Shown: piece after piece, positions 26,091 through 34,650 of the stretch
Layout of the letters: each line of letters starts with the position of its first letter
Numbering within the stretch: the stretch's first letter is position 1
Origin: Pseudoalteromonas sp. P1-25
Lineage (GTDB): Bacteria > Pseudomonadota > Gammaproteobacteria > Enterobacterales > Alteromonadaceae
Length of the DNA stretch: 64,000 nt
Direction: 5' to 3'
Assembly (NCBI RefSeq): GCF_001401805.1
Contig: NZ_LKDW01000001.1
Location: 62,001-126,000 of the forward strand
Program-made: the position numbers and the translations under genes
The notes under the pieces: model-generated
Seen by the model: the letters and a program-made list of their open reading frames with translations, nothing else
The model's database searches: none
Told to the model about the DNA's origin: nothing

Positions 26091-27065
26091 ATGGTTATTG
26101 CAAGAAAACGCCAAATAAGTTTGGCTGATACAAAATACTATCACTGTATTTCGCGCTGTGTACGCAATGCTTATTTATGCGGCGAAGACTCATTAACAGG
26201 CAAATCTTACGAACACCGAAGAGGCTGGGTAGAGCAAAAACTATTTAGCCTCGCTAAAATATTTTGTATTGATATTTGCGCTTACGCAGTTATGAGCAAT
26301 CATACGCATATTGTACTTTATGTGGATGATAAAAAAGCAAATAGGTTAAATGACAAAGCCATAGTGCTGCGCTGGCATAAGCTTTGTAAAGGCACACCAC
26401 TAACGCAAAAATTTTTACAAGGTGAGGAGCTTAGCAGTACTGAGCGCTATTTTTTAAGCCAAACTGTTATTCAATACAGAGAAAGATTATCTAGCATTAG
26501 CTGGTTTATGCGCGTTTTAAACGAACATATTGCCCGAAAAGCTAATAAAGAAGATAAATGCACTGGCCGGTTTTGGGAGGGGCGGTTTAAATCACAAGCT
26601 CTTCTTGATGAAGCAGCCCTTGCAGCTTGTATGGCTTACGTTGATTTAAATCCAATTAGGGCAAAAGCGGCTAAAACTCCTGAAAGCTCCAACTTTACAA
26701 GTGTGCAAAAACGTATTGAGGGCGCTAAAAATTCAAAGCAGCCCAAACAACTTTTAAAGTTTGCAGGTAAACCACGTAAATTTATGCCAAAAGGTTTACC
26801 GTTTGAGCTTAAATATTACCTTGAATTAGTTGAACTTACTGGGCGCATCATTCGCGATGATAAACCAGGGTTTATTGAAAGCACCCAACTCCCTTTATTA
26901 GAAAGAGTAAACATATCGCCAGAGAATTGGTTAAAACTCACTACTGACTTTACCCGCGTATTTCACGGTGCGGTAGGTAAACCGCAATCACATGTAAGTT
27001 ATTGCGAACACTTAAATAAAAAGCGACGAGTAAATTATAGTAATTGTAAAAAGCTACTAGCCTAA
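26091..27065 (+). CDS. REP-associated tyrosine transposase (Y1/RAYT family)
   Basis: A 324-residue protein of the transposase IS200-like (PF01797) superfamily. The opening RKRQISLADTKYYHCISRCVRNAYLCGED, the HUH pair in VMSNHTHIVLYV (HTH), a Tyr in the helix TVIQYRERLSSISWFM and the block GRFWEGRFKSQALLDEAALAA...YVDLNPIRA are diagnostic. Proteins of this length, with HRRGWVEQ after the start, form a group common in marine gammaproteobacteria. Classical RAYTs act on REP hairpins with GTAG feet; here the flanks instead carry GGGTGTC-type repeats. It is intact and stands alone. Confidence 0.9.
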   Translation: MVIARKRQISLADTKYYHCISRCVRNAYLCGEDSLTGKSYEHRRGWVEQKLFSLAKIFCIDICAYAVMSNHTHIVLYVDDKKANRLNDKAIVLRWHKLCKGTPLTQKFLQGEELSSTERYFLSQTVIQYRERLSSISWFMRVLNEHIARKANKEDKCTGRFWEGRFKSQALLDEAALAACMAYVDLNPIRAKAAKTPESSNFTSVQKRIEGAKNSKQPKQLLKFAGKPRKFMPKGLPFELKYYLELVELTGRIIRDDKPGFIESTQLPLLERVNISPENWLKLTTDFTRVFHGAVGKPQSHVSYCEHLNKKRRVNYSNCKKLLA

Positions 27066-27243
27066 AGCCTCCTTAATAGTTTAAAACTGCATAGCAGCAG
27101 GTTTAAGCATGCTCTTAATTTAGCTAACCACATACCTAACAACACATTTTTAAAATAACCGCCGTAAATGCCTCTAAATAAGCAATTAGCTTATGAGTTT
27201 TTAAAGTTGCCTGATTAATTAAGCCAATTTATTTAAAATTATG

Positions 27244-27398
27244 ATGGGTGTCCTTCTAATTTAGTTATGGGTTATTCAGGTGGGTGTCTTATTAAGTTTA
27301 TAAGCTTAGGTCGTTAACCCAATCAATCGATTGAAAAGTTAAGATGGGTGTCTCCTTATAATTATTCCAGTTAAAACCGATAAGTTAAAATGGGTGTC
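27244..27398 (+). repeat. Array of four (A/G)TGGGTGTC repeats downstream of RAYT
   Basis: Copies lie at 27244-27252, 27280-27288, 27344-27352 and 27390-27398, all in one orientation, spaced 36, 64 and 46 bp. The last two share the longer context AAGTTAA(A/G)ATGGGTGTC. They point toward the inverted copy at 26014, so the transposase gene is bracketed by oppositely oriented feet. These are likely recognition or cleavage sites for the enzyme; this is inference. Confidence 0.65.
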
Positions 27399-27402
27399 AT
27401 TT

Positions 27403-27450
27403 AAAAAAAATAACAAGGCGCTGCAGCTTCACGCAGCATACAGCGCTTGT
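27403..27450 (-). terminator. Terminator of the heme-type TonB receptor gene
   Basis: ACAAGGCGCTG (27413-27423) and CAGCGCTTGT (27441-27450) pair with one bulge. On the minus strand the stem runs into TTATTTTTTTTAAAT, a strong T-tract. Confidence 0.75.
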
Positions 27451-27475
27451 TGGCATGTAATGCGTTAAACGCTAA

Positions 27476-29557
27476 TTAAAACTCATAGCTTATTTTGGCT
27501 GAAAAATTACGCCCAGGTTGGGTGTATTGGCTAAAGTCAGCACTTTGTGATTGCCCTGCAATTAGCTCAAAAGGGACATATTCTTTATCAAGCAAGTTAA
27601 GTACGCCTACATTTAACTGCCATGCCTGCCACTCGTAATTTGCGTATAAATCAACAACGCCGTAGCCATGTCCTTGGGTAGTTTTATCGCCGTTTGTATC
27701 AAGCACCACATCCGATTGCGATTTAGCTAAACGCCACGCAGCGGTCCAGTTAATATCGCCAAGCTCCGTGCTTAACAATACCGAGCCGTTTAGCGGGCTA
27801 ATGCTGGTAAGTGGCTGATCGGTTTCTTTATTTTCACCATCAACATAGGCCACGTTTGCCTCTAGTAGTATATTTTCAGCAATATACATGGCAATTCCTC
27901 CTTCCACACCGCTTATTTGAGTTTCACTAATGTTTTGATACTGAAACAGCGTTTTGTTTACGCCAGGAATATATGTTGGCTCAACACCCACTACGGCGGT
28001 TTCAATAAAGTCATCGTATGCTGCATAAAAAGCACTTAAATTTACGCTAATATCGCTGCTGGCGTATCTTAACCCAAGTTCAAATGAGTCGCTGCTTTCA
28101 GGGTCTAAATCAGCGTTTGGTAATATTTGATAAAACGGTTCAACACCATGGCTTTGATAGGCTTGGTCGTGTGGCGGTATTTTAAAGCCTCGTACGTATT
28201 GCCCGTACCACGATAAGTTATCATCCACTTGGTAAATAACACCTAGTTTAGGCGAAAAAGCAGATTCGGTAATATCATCAAGCTGTGCATCGGCGTATAG
28301 CTCATCATTTTTAGCCTCTAGGGTGTAGTAATCATATCGCACACCTGCAATAACCGACCACGCACTGTTTTTAAACGACATACTATCTTGTACGTAGGCT
28401 CCTATTAAAGAGGTATCAGCCCCCGGGAATGCTTTTTGTTTTTGGTCTGTAAAATCAACCGTGCCATCAGCTAAAACACGGGTTTTAAAACGTGGGCGGG
28501 TGGTGTCGTATAAGTCTATATCAATCCCATATACCACTTCGTGATCGGTGGTTTCTCCTTTAAGTCCTTTATTAAATACCGCTTTTAAACCTAAAATATT
28601 TTGCTCAAAACGATAGTCGTTATAATCGGTGTAGGTGCTTGCACCGCTAATTTGGTCGCTTTGTTGCTCGTAACTACTGTAAGACACTTGCCCGTGCCAT
28701 TTATCAAACGCCGCTGTTGCTACCTCTGAGTAGTAATCTAGCGCTAGTGACCAATTAGTGTCGTCTTCTTCGGTTTCTTGAACGGCGGGAGTAATTACTT
28801 GCTCAGTTGTTTGGTTAAAGTAATCAAGGGTGTATTTAACTGTGCGTTTTTCATCAAGCTGTTGCTCAAATTTAACTAATAAAGCGTCCGATTTCGCATC
28901 GTAGCCAGGTAAGTTTTCATCATAGTTTTGTACTTCTTCGCTGTCGCGGTGGCTATAAACGGCGCTTACAGCAAAGTCGCCTAAATCTTTTGCAGCGGTA
29001 ATATCGGCGGCAACTTGGTTGCTTTGACCTTGATACCCAAGTGCCATTTTTACAAAGCTGCTGTTATCTTTTAAATAATCGCTTGGATCTTTGGTGGTTA
29101 TAACCACAATGCCACCCAGTGCATCAGAGCCATACAAAGACGATGCTGCACCTTTGGCTACTTCTACTTGTTTTACGCCTGCAACATCAAAGTAATTGCG
29201 GCCAACTAAATAACCCCCTCCACCTGCGTAGCCATCGTTAGTGCGTCGGCCATCTTTTATAAATACAACACGGTTACCACCAACACCACGCACGGTAAGT
29301 GTTTGCGCGCCTGCGCCACTGCCTGTGGTTGCAATGCTAGGATCGTATTTAAACATGGTTTGTAAATCTACTGCTAGCTGGTGCTCTATGTCTTGTTCGG
29401 TAATAACCGTTACTGAGCCTGTTACATCTTTAAGCTTTTGTTCATAGCGCGAGCCACTTACAACAATATGGTCGTCAATTATGTTTTCGGCAAATGCAGC
29501 ACCCGAGCCAAGTAATAAGGTTGCTATAGCAGTAAATTTAAATGCAGAGGGATTCAT
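27476..29557 (-). CDS. TonB-dependent receptor, hemoglobin/transferrin/lactoferrin type
   Basis: A 693-residue outer-membrane receptor with signal peptide (cut near AFAEN), a TonB-box region HIVVSGSRYEQKL and a plug with DLQTMFKYDPSIATTG and VFIKDGRRTNDGY, then KGAASSLYGSDALGGIVVITTKDP, the pattern of heme-protein receptors. The barrel ends in YEF. It is divergent from hmuTUV, with Fur-like boxes between, so it very likely feeds heme to that ABC importer. The FRAP/NPNL heme motif was not clearly recognised, so another iron compound is possible. Confidence 0.9.
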   Translation of the reverse strand: MNPSAFKFTAIATLLLGSGAAFAENIIDDHIVVSGSRYEQKLKDVTGSVTVITEQDIEHQLAVDLQTMFKYDPSIATTGSGAGAQTLTVRGVGGNRVVFIKDGRRTNDGYAGGGGYLVGRNYFDVAGVKQVEVAKGAASSLYGSDALGGIVVITTKDPSDYLKDNSSFVKMALGYQGQSNQVAADITAAKDLGDFAVSAVYSHRDSEEVQNYDENLPGYDAKSDALLVKFEQQLDEKRTVKYTLDYFNQTTEQVITPAVQETEEDDTNWSLALDYYSEVATAAFDKWHGQVSYSSYEQQSDQISGASTYTDYNDYRFEQNILGLKAVFNKGLKGETTDHEVVYGIDIDLYDTTRPRFKTRVLADGTVDFTDQKQKAFPGADTSLIGAYVQDSMSFKNSAWSVIAGVRYDYYTLEAKNDELYADAQLDDITESAFSPKLGVIYQVDDNLSWYGQYVRGFKIPPHDQAYQSHGVEPFYQILPNADLDPESSDSFELGLRYASSDISVNLSAFYAAYDDFIETAVVGVEPTYIPGVNKTLFQYQNISETQISGVEGGIAMYIAENILLEANVAYVDGENKETDQPLTSISPLNGSVLLSTELGDINWTAAWRLAKSQSDVVLDTNGDKTTQGHGYGVVDLYANYEWQAWQLNVGVLNLLDKEYVPFELIAGQSQSADFSQYTQPGRNFSAKISYEF

Positions 29558-29566
29558 TTCAACTCC

Positions 29567-29587
29567 AAATGATAATAGTTATTATTT
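29567..29587 (-). promoter_or_regulatory. Fur-like box of the TonB receptor gene
   Basis: AATGATAATAGTTATTATTT is an imperfect palindrome of GATAAT half-sites (12 of 19 to consensus) lying 10-30 bp before the receptor start. Confidence 0.6.
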
Positions 29588-29627
29588 ATGGCGGAGATGT
29601 TACAACTAAGTCAAATTGAGATCAATT

Positions 29628-29646
29628 AATTATGATAATCATTTTC
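29628..29646 (+). promoter_or_regulatory. Fur box of the hmuTUV operon
   Basis: AATTATGATAATCATTTTC matches the Fur consensus at 16 of 19 positions, the best Fur site in the window. It lies 52 bp before hmuT in the divergent region shared with the receptor gene. Confidence 0.82.
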
Positions 29647-29697
29647 ATTTAGGTTTAATTGATTATAATAGCCGAAAAATAAAAACCGGAGTATGTA

Positions 29698-30507
29698 ATG
29701 AAATACCTATTTATAGTGTTTGCTTTAATGGCCCAACCTGCACTTGCGCAAGAACGCGTTATTAGCGCGGGCGGCACCCTAACTGAAATAATTTATGCGC
29801 TAGGCCAACAAAATGACCTTGTAGCGGTTGATCAATCTAGCATGTACCCGCAACAAGCTACGCAGTTACCGCAGGTGGGTTATTATCGCGATTTAGCAGC
29901 AGAAGGCGTACTTTCTATGCGCCCAACCACCTTATTTGCGCTTGAAGGGGCAGGGCGAAGCCAAGCACTTAAGCAAATTGAGGCAACAGGGGTTAAGCTC
30001 ATTCATTATAAAAAGCCTACTTCTGTTAACGAGCTACTTGCGCTAATTAAACGCTTGGGTGACGATTTAAACGCCCAGAAAAAAGCACAGTCACTTATTA
30101 CTCAAATTAAAAAATCGCTGCCCAAAAAGGCAAAACAGCAAACGCACAGTGCGCTATTTTTACTCTCAGCTAATGAGCGCGGGCTTGTTGCCGCCGGGCA
30201 AGAAACCGTGCCTAATTTATTATTTAGCTACGCAGGCATTACTAATATAGGCGCTACGCATTCAGGCTTTAAAGCAATTAACACTGAGATACTGGCTGTA
30301 AATCAGCCCGATTTTTTAGTCGCCCCAGCCCACGTTGTACACAGCCTTGGCGGTAAGCAGGCCTTTTGTGAGCAACCTACTCTACGTTTATTAAAAGCGG
30401 CGCAAAGCTGTAATTTACTTGTAATGAATAGCCTGCTTTCGCTTGGCATGTCGCCGCGCATTGCCACAGCAATTAATGCGCTCAGCGAGTATAAAGCTAA
30501 CTTATGA
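29698..30507 (+). CDS. hmuT: Hemin ABC transporter, substrate-binding protein
   Basis: A 269-residue periplasmic binding protein with signal peptide MKYLFIVFALMAQPALA. The mature start ERVISAGGTLTEIIYALGQ and VAVDQSSMYPQQATQLPQVGYYRDL are typical of HmuT/ChuT proteins; a Tyr in this region normally coordinates heme. The family is the helical-backbone class III (PF01497). It carries heme from the receptor to HmuUV. Its stop overlaps hmuU by 4 bp, and the Fur box upstream predicts expression under iron limitation. Confidence 0.9.
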   Translation: MKYLFIVFALMAQPALAQERVISAGGTLTEIIYALGQQNDLVAVDQSSMYPQQATQLPQVGYYRDLAAEGVLSMRPTTLFALEGAGRSQALKQIEATGVKLIHYKKPTSVNELLALIKRLGDDLNAQKKAQSLITQIKKSLPKKAKQQTHSALFLLSANERGLVAAGQETVPNLLFSYAGITNIGATHSGFKAINTEILAVNQPDFLVAPAHVVHSLGGKQAFCEQPTLRLLKAAQSCNLLVMNSLLSLGMSPRIATAINALSEYKANL

Positions 30508-31556
30508 ACACCCTAACATTGAGCCACTTTAGGCCTGTAACTCTTAGTCCAACCCATAAATGGATGCTATTTTCATCTGTTTGTATTTTTGCTTTGGCGC
30601 TACTAAGCATAGGGTACGGGCCTGCCGGATGGGATTGGCGTTTAGCCATTGCGTGGCTGGCACCCGAGTACTTTAACCAGTTTGATGCGCTACAAATTAA
30701 TGTGGTTATGCAAATACGTTTGCCACGCTTTATGCTTGCTGTGCTTGTCGGGTTGGTGCTTGCCCAAACAGGCGCGTCAACGCAAGCACTGTGCCGCAAC
30801 CCATTGGCCGACCCATCTATTATTGGCATTAGTGCGGGTGCGGCCATGGTTGCAGTAGCATTTATTGCACTTAGCGCGCAGTTTAGTTTTAACGCGCAGT
30901 TGTATTTACCTTATGCCTCGTTTTTGGGGGCGCTTGGGGTAACCTCGCTGGTATATTTTATTGCCAAGCAACAAGGGCAAATTAATATCACCACACTTAT
31001 ATTAGTGGGAGTGGCTATTAACGCATTAGCCTTTGCGGTTATTGGGCTATTGAGCTTTTTTGCTGACGACAGCGCACTACGATTAATAAATTACTGGACC
31101 ATGGGCTCGTTAGGCGGAGCAAGCTGGGGCACTATTATTCAAGCTGCGCCTTTGCTGCTTATTAGTCTTATTGGCCTGTGGCGCTTAAAAGAGCCCATGA
31201 ACTTACTCCTAATTGGCGAATCCCAAGCTCAGTACCTAGGAGTAGACACCAATAAACTTAAATTATATGTCATTATACTTGTTGCATTAGGTGTTGGTGC
31301 AGTCGTGGCGCTTACCGGCTTAATAGGGTTTGTTGGTTTAGTCGTCCCGCATATTGCCCGCCTAATGGTGGGGCCGCATTTACGTAATATGCTGCCGCTT
31401 TGTATGTTAATTGGCATAGTAGTATTGCTACTTTCAGACTGGTTAGCACGCTTAGTCGTTATGCCTGCAGAGCTACCTATTGGCATTATTACTGCGCTTT
31501 TAGGTGCGCCATTGTTTATTTATTTAATCGTTAAAAATAAGCGAGGTTGGTCATGA
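30504..31556 (+). CDS. hmuU: Hemin ABC transporter, permease
   Basis: A 350-residue FecCD-type permease with about ten membrane helices. MQIRLPRFMLAVLVGLVLAQTGASTQALCRNPLADPSIIGISAGAA is the conserved N-terminal family text, and GLIGFVGLVVPHIARLMVGPHLR near 275 is the loop that contacts the ATPase. It forms the membrane channel for heme with HmuV. It overlaps hmuT by 4 bp and hmuV by 4 bp (ATGA), so the operon is tightly coupled. Confidence 0.93.
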   Translation: MNTLTLSHFRPVTLSPTHKWMLFSSVCIFALALLSIGYGPAGWDWRLAIAWLAPEYFNQFDALQINVVMQIRLPRFMLAVLVGLVLAQTGASTQALCRNPLADPSIIGISAGAAMVAVAFIALSAQFSFNAQLYLPYASFLGALGVTSLVYFIAKQQGQINITTLILVGVAINALAFAVIGLLSFFADDSALRLINYWTMGSLGGASWGTIIQAAPLLLISLIGLWRLKEPMNLLLIGESQAQYLGVDTNKLKLYVIILVALGVGAVVALTGLIGFVGLVVPHIARLMVGPHLRNMLPLCMLIGIVVLLLSDWLARLVVMPAELPIGIITALLGAPLFIYLIVKNKRGWS

Positions 31557-32341
31557 TCGCGTTTAGTAATCTAAGCGTTGGCTTTGGCAACCATAGCGTT
31601 TTAAACACCATTAATGGCAGTGCTGAACAAGGCCAACTTGTCGCATTACTTGGTGAAAATGGCGCGGGTAAGTCTACTTTGCTACATACCTTAGCGGGTA
31701 TGCATGCCTTTACAGGTAGTGTACTTTTTAATAATAAGCCGCTGGCCACTCACGCTAAAAAAAGCCTAGCTACACAGCGCGCAGTAATGATGCAAGCTAA
31801 CCATGTAGGGTTTGATTTTACCGTATTTGAGCTTATTGCTATGGGCCGCTACCCGTATGTAGAGTCATTAAAAATGCAAAGCGAAAAAGTACATAAGTAC
31901 GCCGCTATTATGGATTTAAGTAATTACTTAACTCGCCGCGTAAGTGCGCTTTCGGGCGGCGAGCAACAACGTGTGCATATGGCGCGCACTTTAGCGCAAC
32001 TAAACGCCTTCACACAATCGGCCGAGCCAAAACTCATGCTGCTCGACGAGCCTACATCCGCACTTGATATGCGCCATCAGCATGCTTTGCTCAGCTGCGT
32101 TAAAGCATTTGTAGAGCAAGGTAACAGCGCTATTATAGCAATACACGATCTAAATTTGGCCAGCCTGTATGCAACCGACGCTATTTTACTGCACAACAAA
32201 AAAGTGCTGCAAAGCGGGCCTATAAACACTGTACTAACTGAACAAAACTTACAACAAATGTACGCCATGAAACTGCACGTAAATCCTCATCCTTATAACG
32301 ATGCACCCATGGTTTTTTCTCAACGTCAGGAGTTTTTATGA
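31553..32341 (+). CDS. hmuV: Hemin ABC transporter, ATP-binding protein
   Basis: The ATG at 31553, overlapping the hmuU stop (ATGA), is preferred to an upstream in-frame TTG. The 262-residue ATPase has Walker A GENGAGKST, the family text RAVMMQANHVGFDFTVFELIAMGRYPY, the signature LSGGEQQRVHMARTLAQL, Walker B LMLLDEPTSALD and the switch histidine in IIAIHDLNLAS. It drives heme import with HmuU. It overlaps the following hugZ-like gene by 4 bp. Confidence 0.93.
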   Translation: MIAFSNLSVGFGNHSVLNTINGSAEQGQLVALLGENGAGKSTLLHTLAGMHAFTGSVLFNNKPLATHAKKSLATQRAVMMQANHVGFDFTVFELIAMGRYPYVESLKMQSEKVHKYAAIMDLSNYLTRRVSALSGGEQQRVHMARTLAQLNAFTQSAEPKLMLLDEPTSALDMRHQHALLSCVKAFVEQGNSAIIAIHDLNLASLYATDAILLHNKKVLQSGPINTVLTEQNLQQMYAMKLHVNPHPYNDAPMVFSQRQEFL

Positions 32342-33057
32342 GAGAGCAAGCATTAAACGATGCACGCACCTTGGTTTACAAAACCAATGCCGGTGTTATG
32401 TCGACTATTTCTAATAATTTACGCGGCTACCCGTTTGGCTCAGTAACTCCCTATATGTGCGACGAGCAAGGCCGGGTTTACTTTTTTATTAGCGATATAG
32501 CCCAGCACACTAAAAACCTAAAACACGACTCTCGTATGAGCCTAACTATTTTTGATGCCGCCGACAGTGGCGATCAAAACGAGCACGGGCGAGTAACGCT
32601 TGTAGGCGATGGCTCTATTGTGCCAAGTGAGCAAGCACACACTTTACTTAATAACTATATTGCCCTATACCCCGAAGCCGCTAGCTATCGCAACGCGCAC
32701 GACTTTCAATTATGGCAATTAGACGTAGTACGAGTGCGTTACATTGGCGGATTTGGCAAAATATTTTGGCTTGAACAAACCGAGTGGCAGGGCGAGGCAA
32801 AAGCCTGGGACGAAAGCCAGCAGCAAAGCATGATTAACCACATGAACGACGATCATCAAGATGCTATGTCGCTCATATTAATGCAGCACCACAGCGTTGC
32901 TGATAACACCCCAATAATGAGCGGCCTATTACCCACAGGCTTTTATATACAAAGCCAAAAGCGTAACTACTTTATTAACTTTAAAGCCTTGTGCAACAGC
33001 CCGTTAGAGGTTCGTAAAGCGTTGGTTGAGTTAACTAACCAAGCCCGCAATAACTAA
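32338..33057 (+). CDS. hugZ: HugZ/HutZ-family heme-utilisation protein
   Basis: A 239-residue cytoplasmic protein. The N-terminal part (about 5-150) is a split-barrel pyridoxamine-phosphate-oxidase fold (GVMSTISNNLRGYPFGSVTPYMCD, FFISDIAQHTKNLKHDSRMSL). The C-terminal part is a DUF2470-type domain with MINHMNDDHQDAM, where a histidine of this block binds heme in HugZ proteins. They open heme or store it so that iron is released. As the last gene of hmuTUV it fits this role. It ends at a terminator shared with chaN. Confidence 0.88.
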   Translation: MREQALNDARTLVYKTNAGVMSTISNNLRGYPFGSVTPYMCDEQGRVYFFISDIAQHTKNLKHDSRMSLTIFDAADSGDQNEHGRVTLVGDGSIVPSEQAHTLLNNYIALYPEAASYRNAHDFQLWQLDVVRVRYIGGFGKIFWLEQTEWQGEAKAWDESQQQSMINHMNDDHQDAMSLILMQHHSVADNTPIMSGLLPTGFYIQSQKRNYFINFKALCNSPLEVRKALVELTNQARNN

Positions 33058-33064
33058 ATATATG

Positions 33065-33114
33065 ACGACATAGTTAACCTGAGCCCTAGCTAAAAGATTC
33101 ACTAACTATGTCGT
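33065..33114. terminator. Terminator between convergent hugZ and chaN
   Basis: ACGACATAGTTA (33065-33076) and TAACTATGTCGT (33103-33114) form a perfect 12-bp stem with a 26-nt loop, followed by TATTTTAT. The long loop is unusual. Confidence 0.65.
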
Positions 33115-33118
33115 TATT

Positions 33119-34051
33119 TTATAAGCAAACTGTTTGCTCGCCGCGTTTAGCTAACGCTTTAAAAGCCGCTTGTTGATGCTGTTTTTGCACATAACGAGGT
33201 GGCAAAGCGTTAACCTGCAACTGATACCCTGTTTGATTAGCTTGCACACTTGTTACCGGCGATATCCAAACAACATTGAGCGATGGTGCTAACCGCTTAA
33301 TAACACGCGCTATACCTTCACCATTTTTCACATGAAAATCGCCCGCTATATGCATTACCCGCGCACCGTTATGATTATTCAAATAGTTAACAATAGACTC
33401 AGCCATGGTTTCATCCCAGGTAACTTGCGCAGCATAATAGTTTTCGTTTTGACTCGCCGTGCCGTGGTGCATTGATGCCATAAAGCGTTGTTTATAATCA
33501 CTGGGGGAGGTATCAATAGTGCTGGCAATATAACTTTGCTGTGTTTCATCAAGTTTATTTAGGTAACTTATGCCTTGCCTGCCAATACAGGTAACAATGT
33601 TTTTAGGTGCATTTGCTGCTATTACATCGCTATTGTTCGCTTTAGCCAGCTCTATAAGTGGCCGATAATCGCTTTTGTAATTGGGCCACGCTTGCGTGTT
33701 ATCAATTAAATATTGCTCGCCAATTTCACCCTTAACGTACTGATTTAAAATAGGCTGATCAGCACGGCTAAATTGCTCAAGCGACAGGGCTGTGCGTTTA
33801 TTACTTTTGCTTAATTGCTCAAATAACGCAGCCTGAAATAAATGCACGCCCGGGTGCGTATGCCATTCACCTACTAAAATCACATCGGCATTTAAAAGTG
33901 TTGGCTCTAATAATACAGAGCTAACAGGTTTTGCTTGTGAATTGTAAAGTGCTGAAAAATATAATGATGAGCTGTTATCAGGCGGCAAAGTGGTTGTACT
34001 ACAACCGCCCAAACCAGTCACTAACGCCAGAGCTAACATAGACTTTTTCAT
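33119..34051 (-). CDS. chaN: ChaN-family lipoprotein, iron/heme related
   Basis: The ATG at 34051 is preferred to the GTG at 34066 since it begins the lipoprotein signal MKKSMLALALVTGLGGC (lipobox LGGC, Cys17). The 310-residue protein contains the ChaN (PF04187) features VILVGEWHTHPGVHLFQ near 58 and VMHIAGDFHVKNG near 240. ChaN binds stacked hemes as a dimer on the inner face of the outer membrane. Placement next to hmuTUV-hugZ and behind a Fur-like box supports a role in heme iron handling. Confidence 0.88.
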   Translation of the reverse strand: MKKSMLALALVTGLGGCSTTTLPPDNSSSLYFSALYNSQAKPVSSVLLEPTLLNADVILVGEWHTHPGVHLFQAALFEQLSKSNKRTALSLEQFSRADQPILNQYVKGEIGEQYLIDNTQAWPNYKSDYRPLIELAKANNSDVIAANAPKNIVTCIGRQGISYLNKLDETQQSYIASTIDTSPSDYKQRFMASMHHGTASQNENYYAAQVTWDETMAESIVNYLNNHNGARVMHIAGDFHVKNGEGIARVIKRLAPSLNVVWISPVTSVQANQTGYQLQVNALPPRYVQKQHQQAAFKALAKRGEQTVCL

Positions 34052-34074
34052 ACGCACTTCACACACCCATTAAT

Positions 34075-34093
34075 ACAAATAATTATCAATATC
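34075..34093 (-). promoter_or_regulatory. Fur-like box of chaN
   Basis: On the minus strand GATATTGATAATTATTTGT matches the Fur consensus at 14 of 19 positions. It lies 24-42 bp before the chaN start. Confidence 0.65.
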
Positions 34094-34153
34094 ATATATT
34101 TATAATGCGCTTTATACCACCCCAATAAAACATAAACCCAAATAAATACAAAT

Positions 34154-34172
34154 AAAAACAATTATCATTTGA
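34154..34172 (+). promoter_or_regulatory. Fur-like box of the NiSOD operon
   Basis: AAAAACAATTATCATTTGA carries the reverse of the ATGATAAT core and matches at 12 of 19 positions. Flanking CAAATA and TATTTG form a further inverted repeat. It lies 56 bp before the first gene of the nickel superoxide dismutase operon. Confidence 0.5.
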
Positions 34173-34227
34173 TCTATTTGTATTTCTACTTTACAGTTTT
34201 AGCAAGTAAATAAATGAGGAACATATT

Positions 34228-34647
34228 ATGGCTTTGCCATTTCTGTGCGCTAGGCATAAACAACATGTTTTATGCCAACCTGAGCAAGCACTTATAGATA
34301 TTGAAACCGCACAATTAAGTGGTGAGGCATTATTTAAACAAACCCAGTTTGCACAGGCATTACCGCATTTAGGTAGTGCGCTAGAAAGCGTTACGTTACT
34401 AACGCAAATGCATAATTACGCCGATAAAACGCAGCTTATCCAAATAACCTCACTTACAGAGCGCCTGTATGCCACGCTGTATTTTTTAGGCGAAAAACAC
34501 GCTGCCCATAACGCCCTAGCACAATCAATTAGCCTGCTATACGACCTTTTTTATTGTGACGACAAACTCAGTGATTTTGTTTTTGCATGTATTGCGCAAC
34601 TTAAAAAGCTCGCATTACAACACCCACAACACCTTACAGAGCACTAA
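34228..34647 (+). CDS. Uncharacterised helical protein of the NiSOD operon
   Basis: A 139-residue cytoplasmic protein, predicted almost wholly helical. It has TPR-like spacing of small and aromatic residues in SGEALFKQTQFAQALPHLGSALESV and again in ALAQSISLLYDLFY. Three cysteines occur, two in the first 20 residues (LCARHKQHVLC), with nearby His residues that could hold a metal. GAGGAAC lies 7 bp before the ATG. As first gene of an operon ending in sodN and its protease, it may help nickel or SOD maturation. I do not recognise the family; the role is inferred from position. Confidence 0.65.
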   Translation: MALPFLCARHKQHVLCQPEQALIDIETAQLSGEALFKQTQFAQALPHLGSALESVTLLTQMHNYADKTQLIQITSLTERLYATLYFLGEKHAAHNALAQSISLLYDLFYCDDKLSDFVFACIAQLKKLALQHPQHLTEH

Positions 34648-34650
34648 TAT

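Noticed and set aside
26388..26404. GTAAAGGCACACC as a seventh 17-bp palindrome
   Set aside because: Only the left arm is present.
27244..27398. CRISPR array from the regular GGGTGTC repeats
   Set aside because: Repeats are only 9 bp, spacing is uneven and no cas genes are present.
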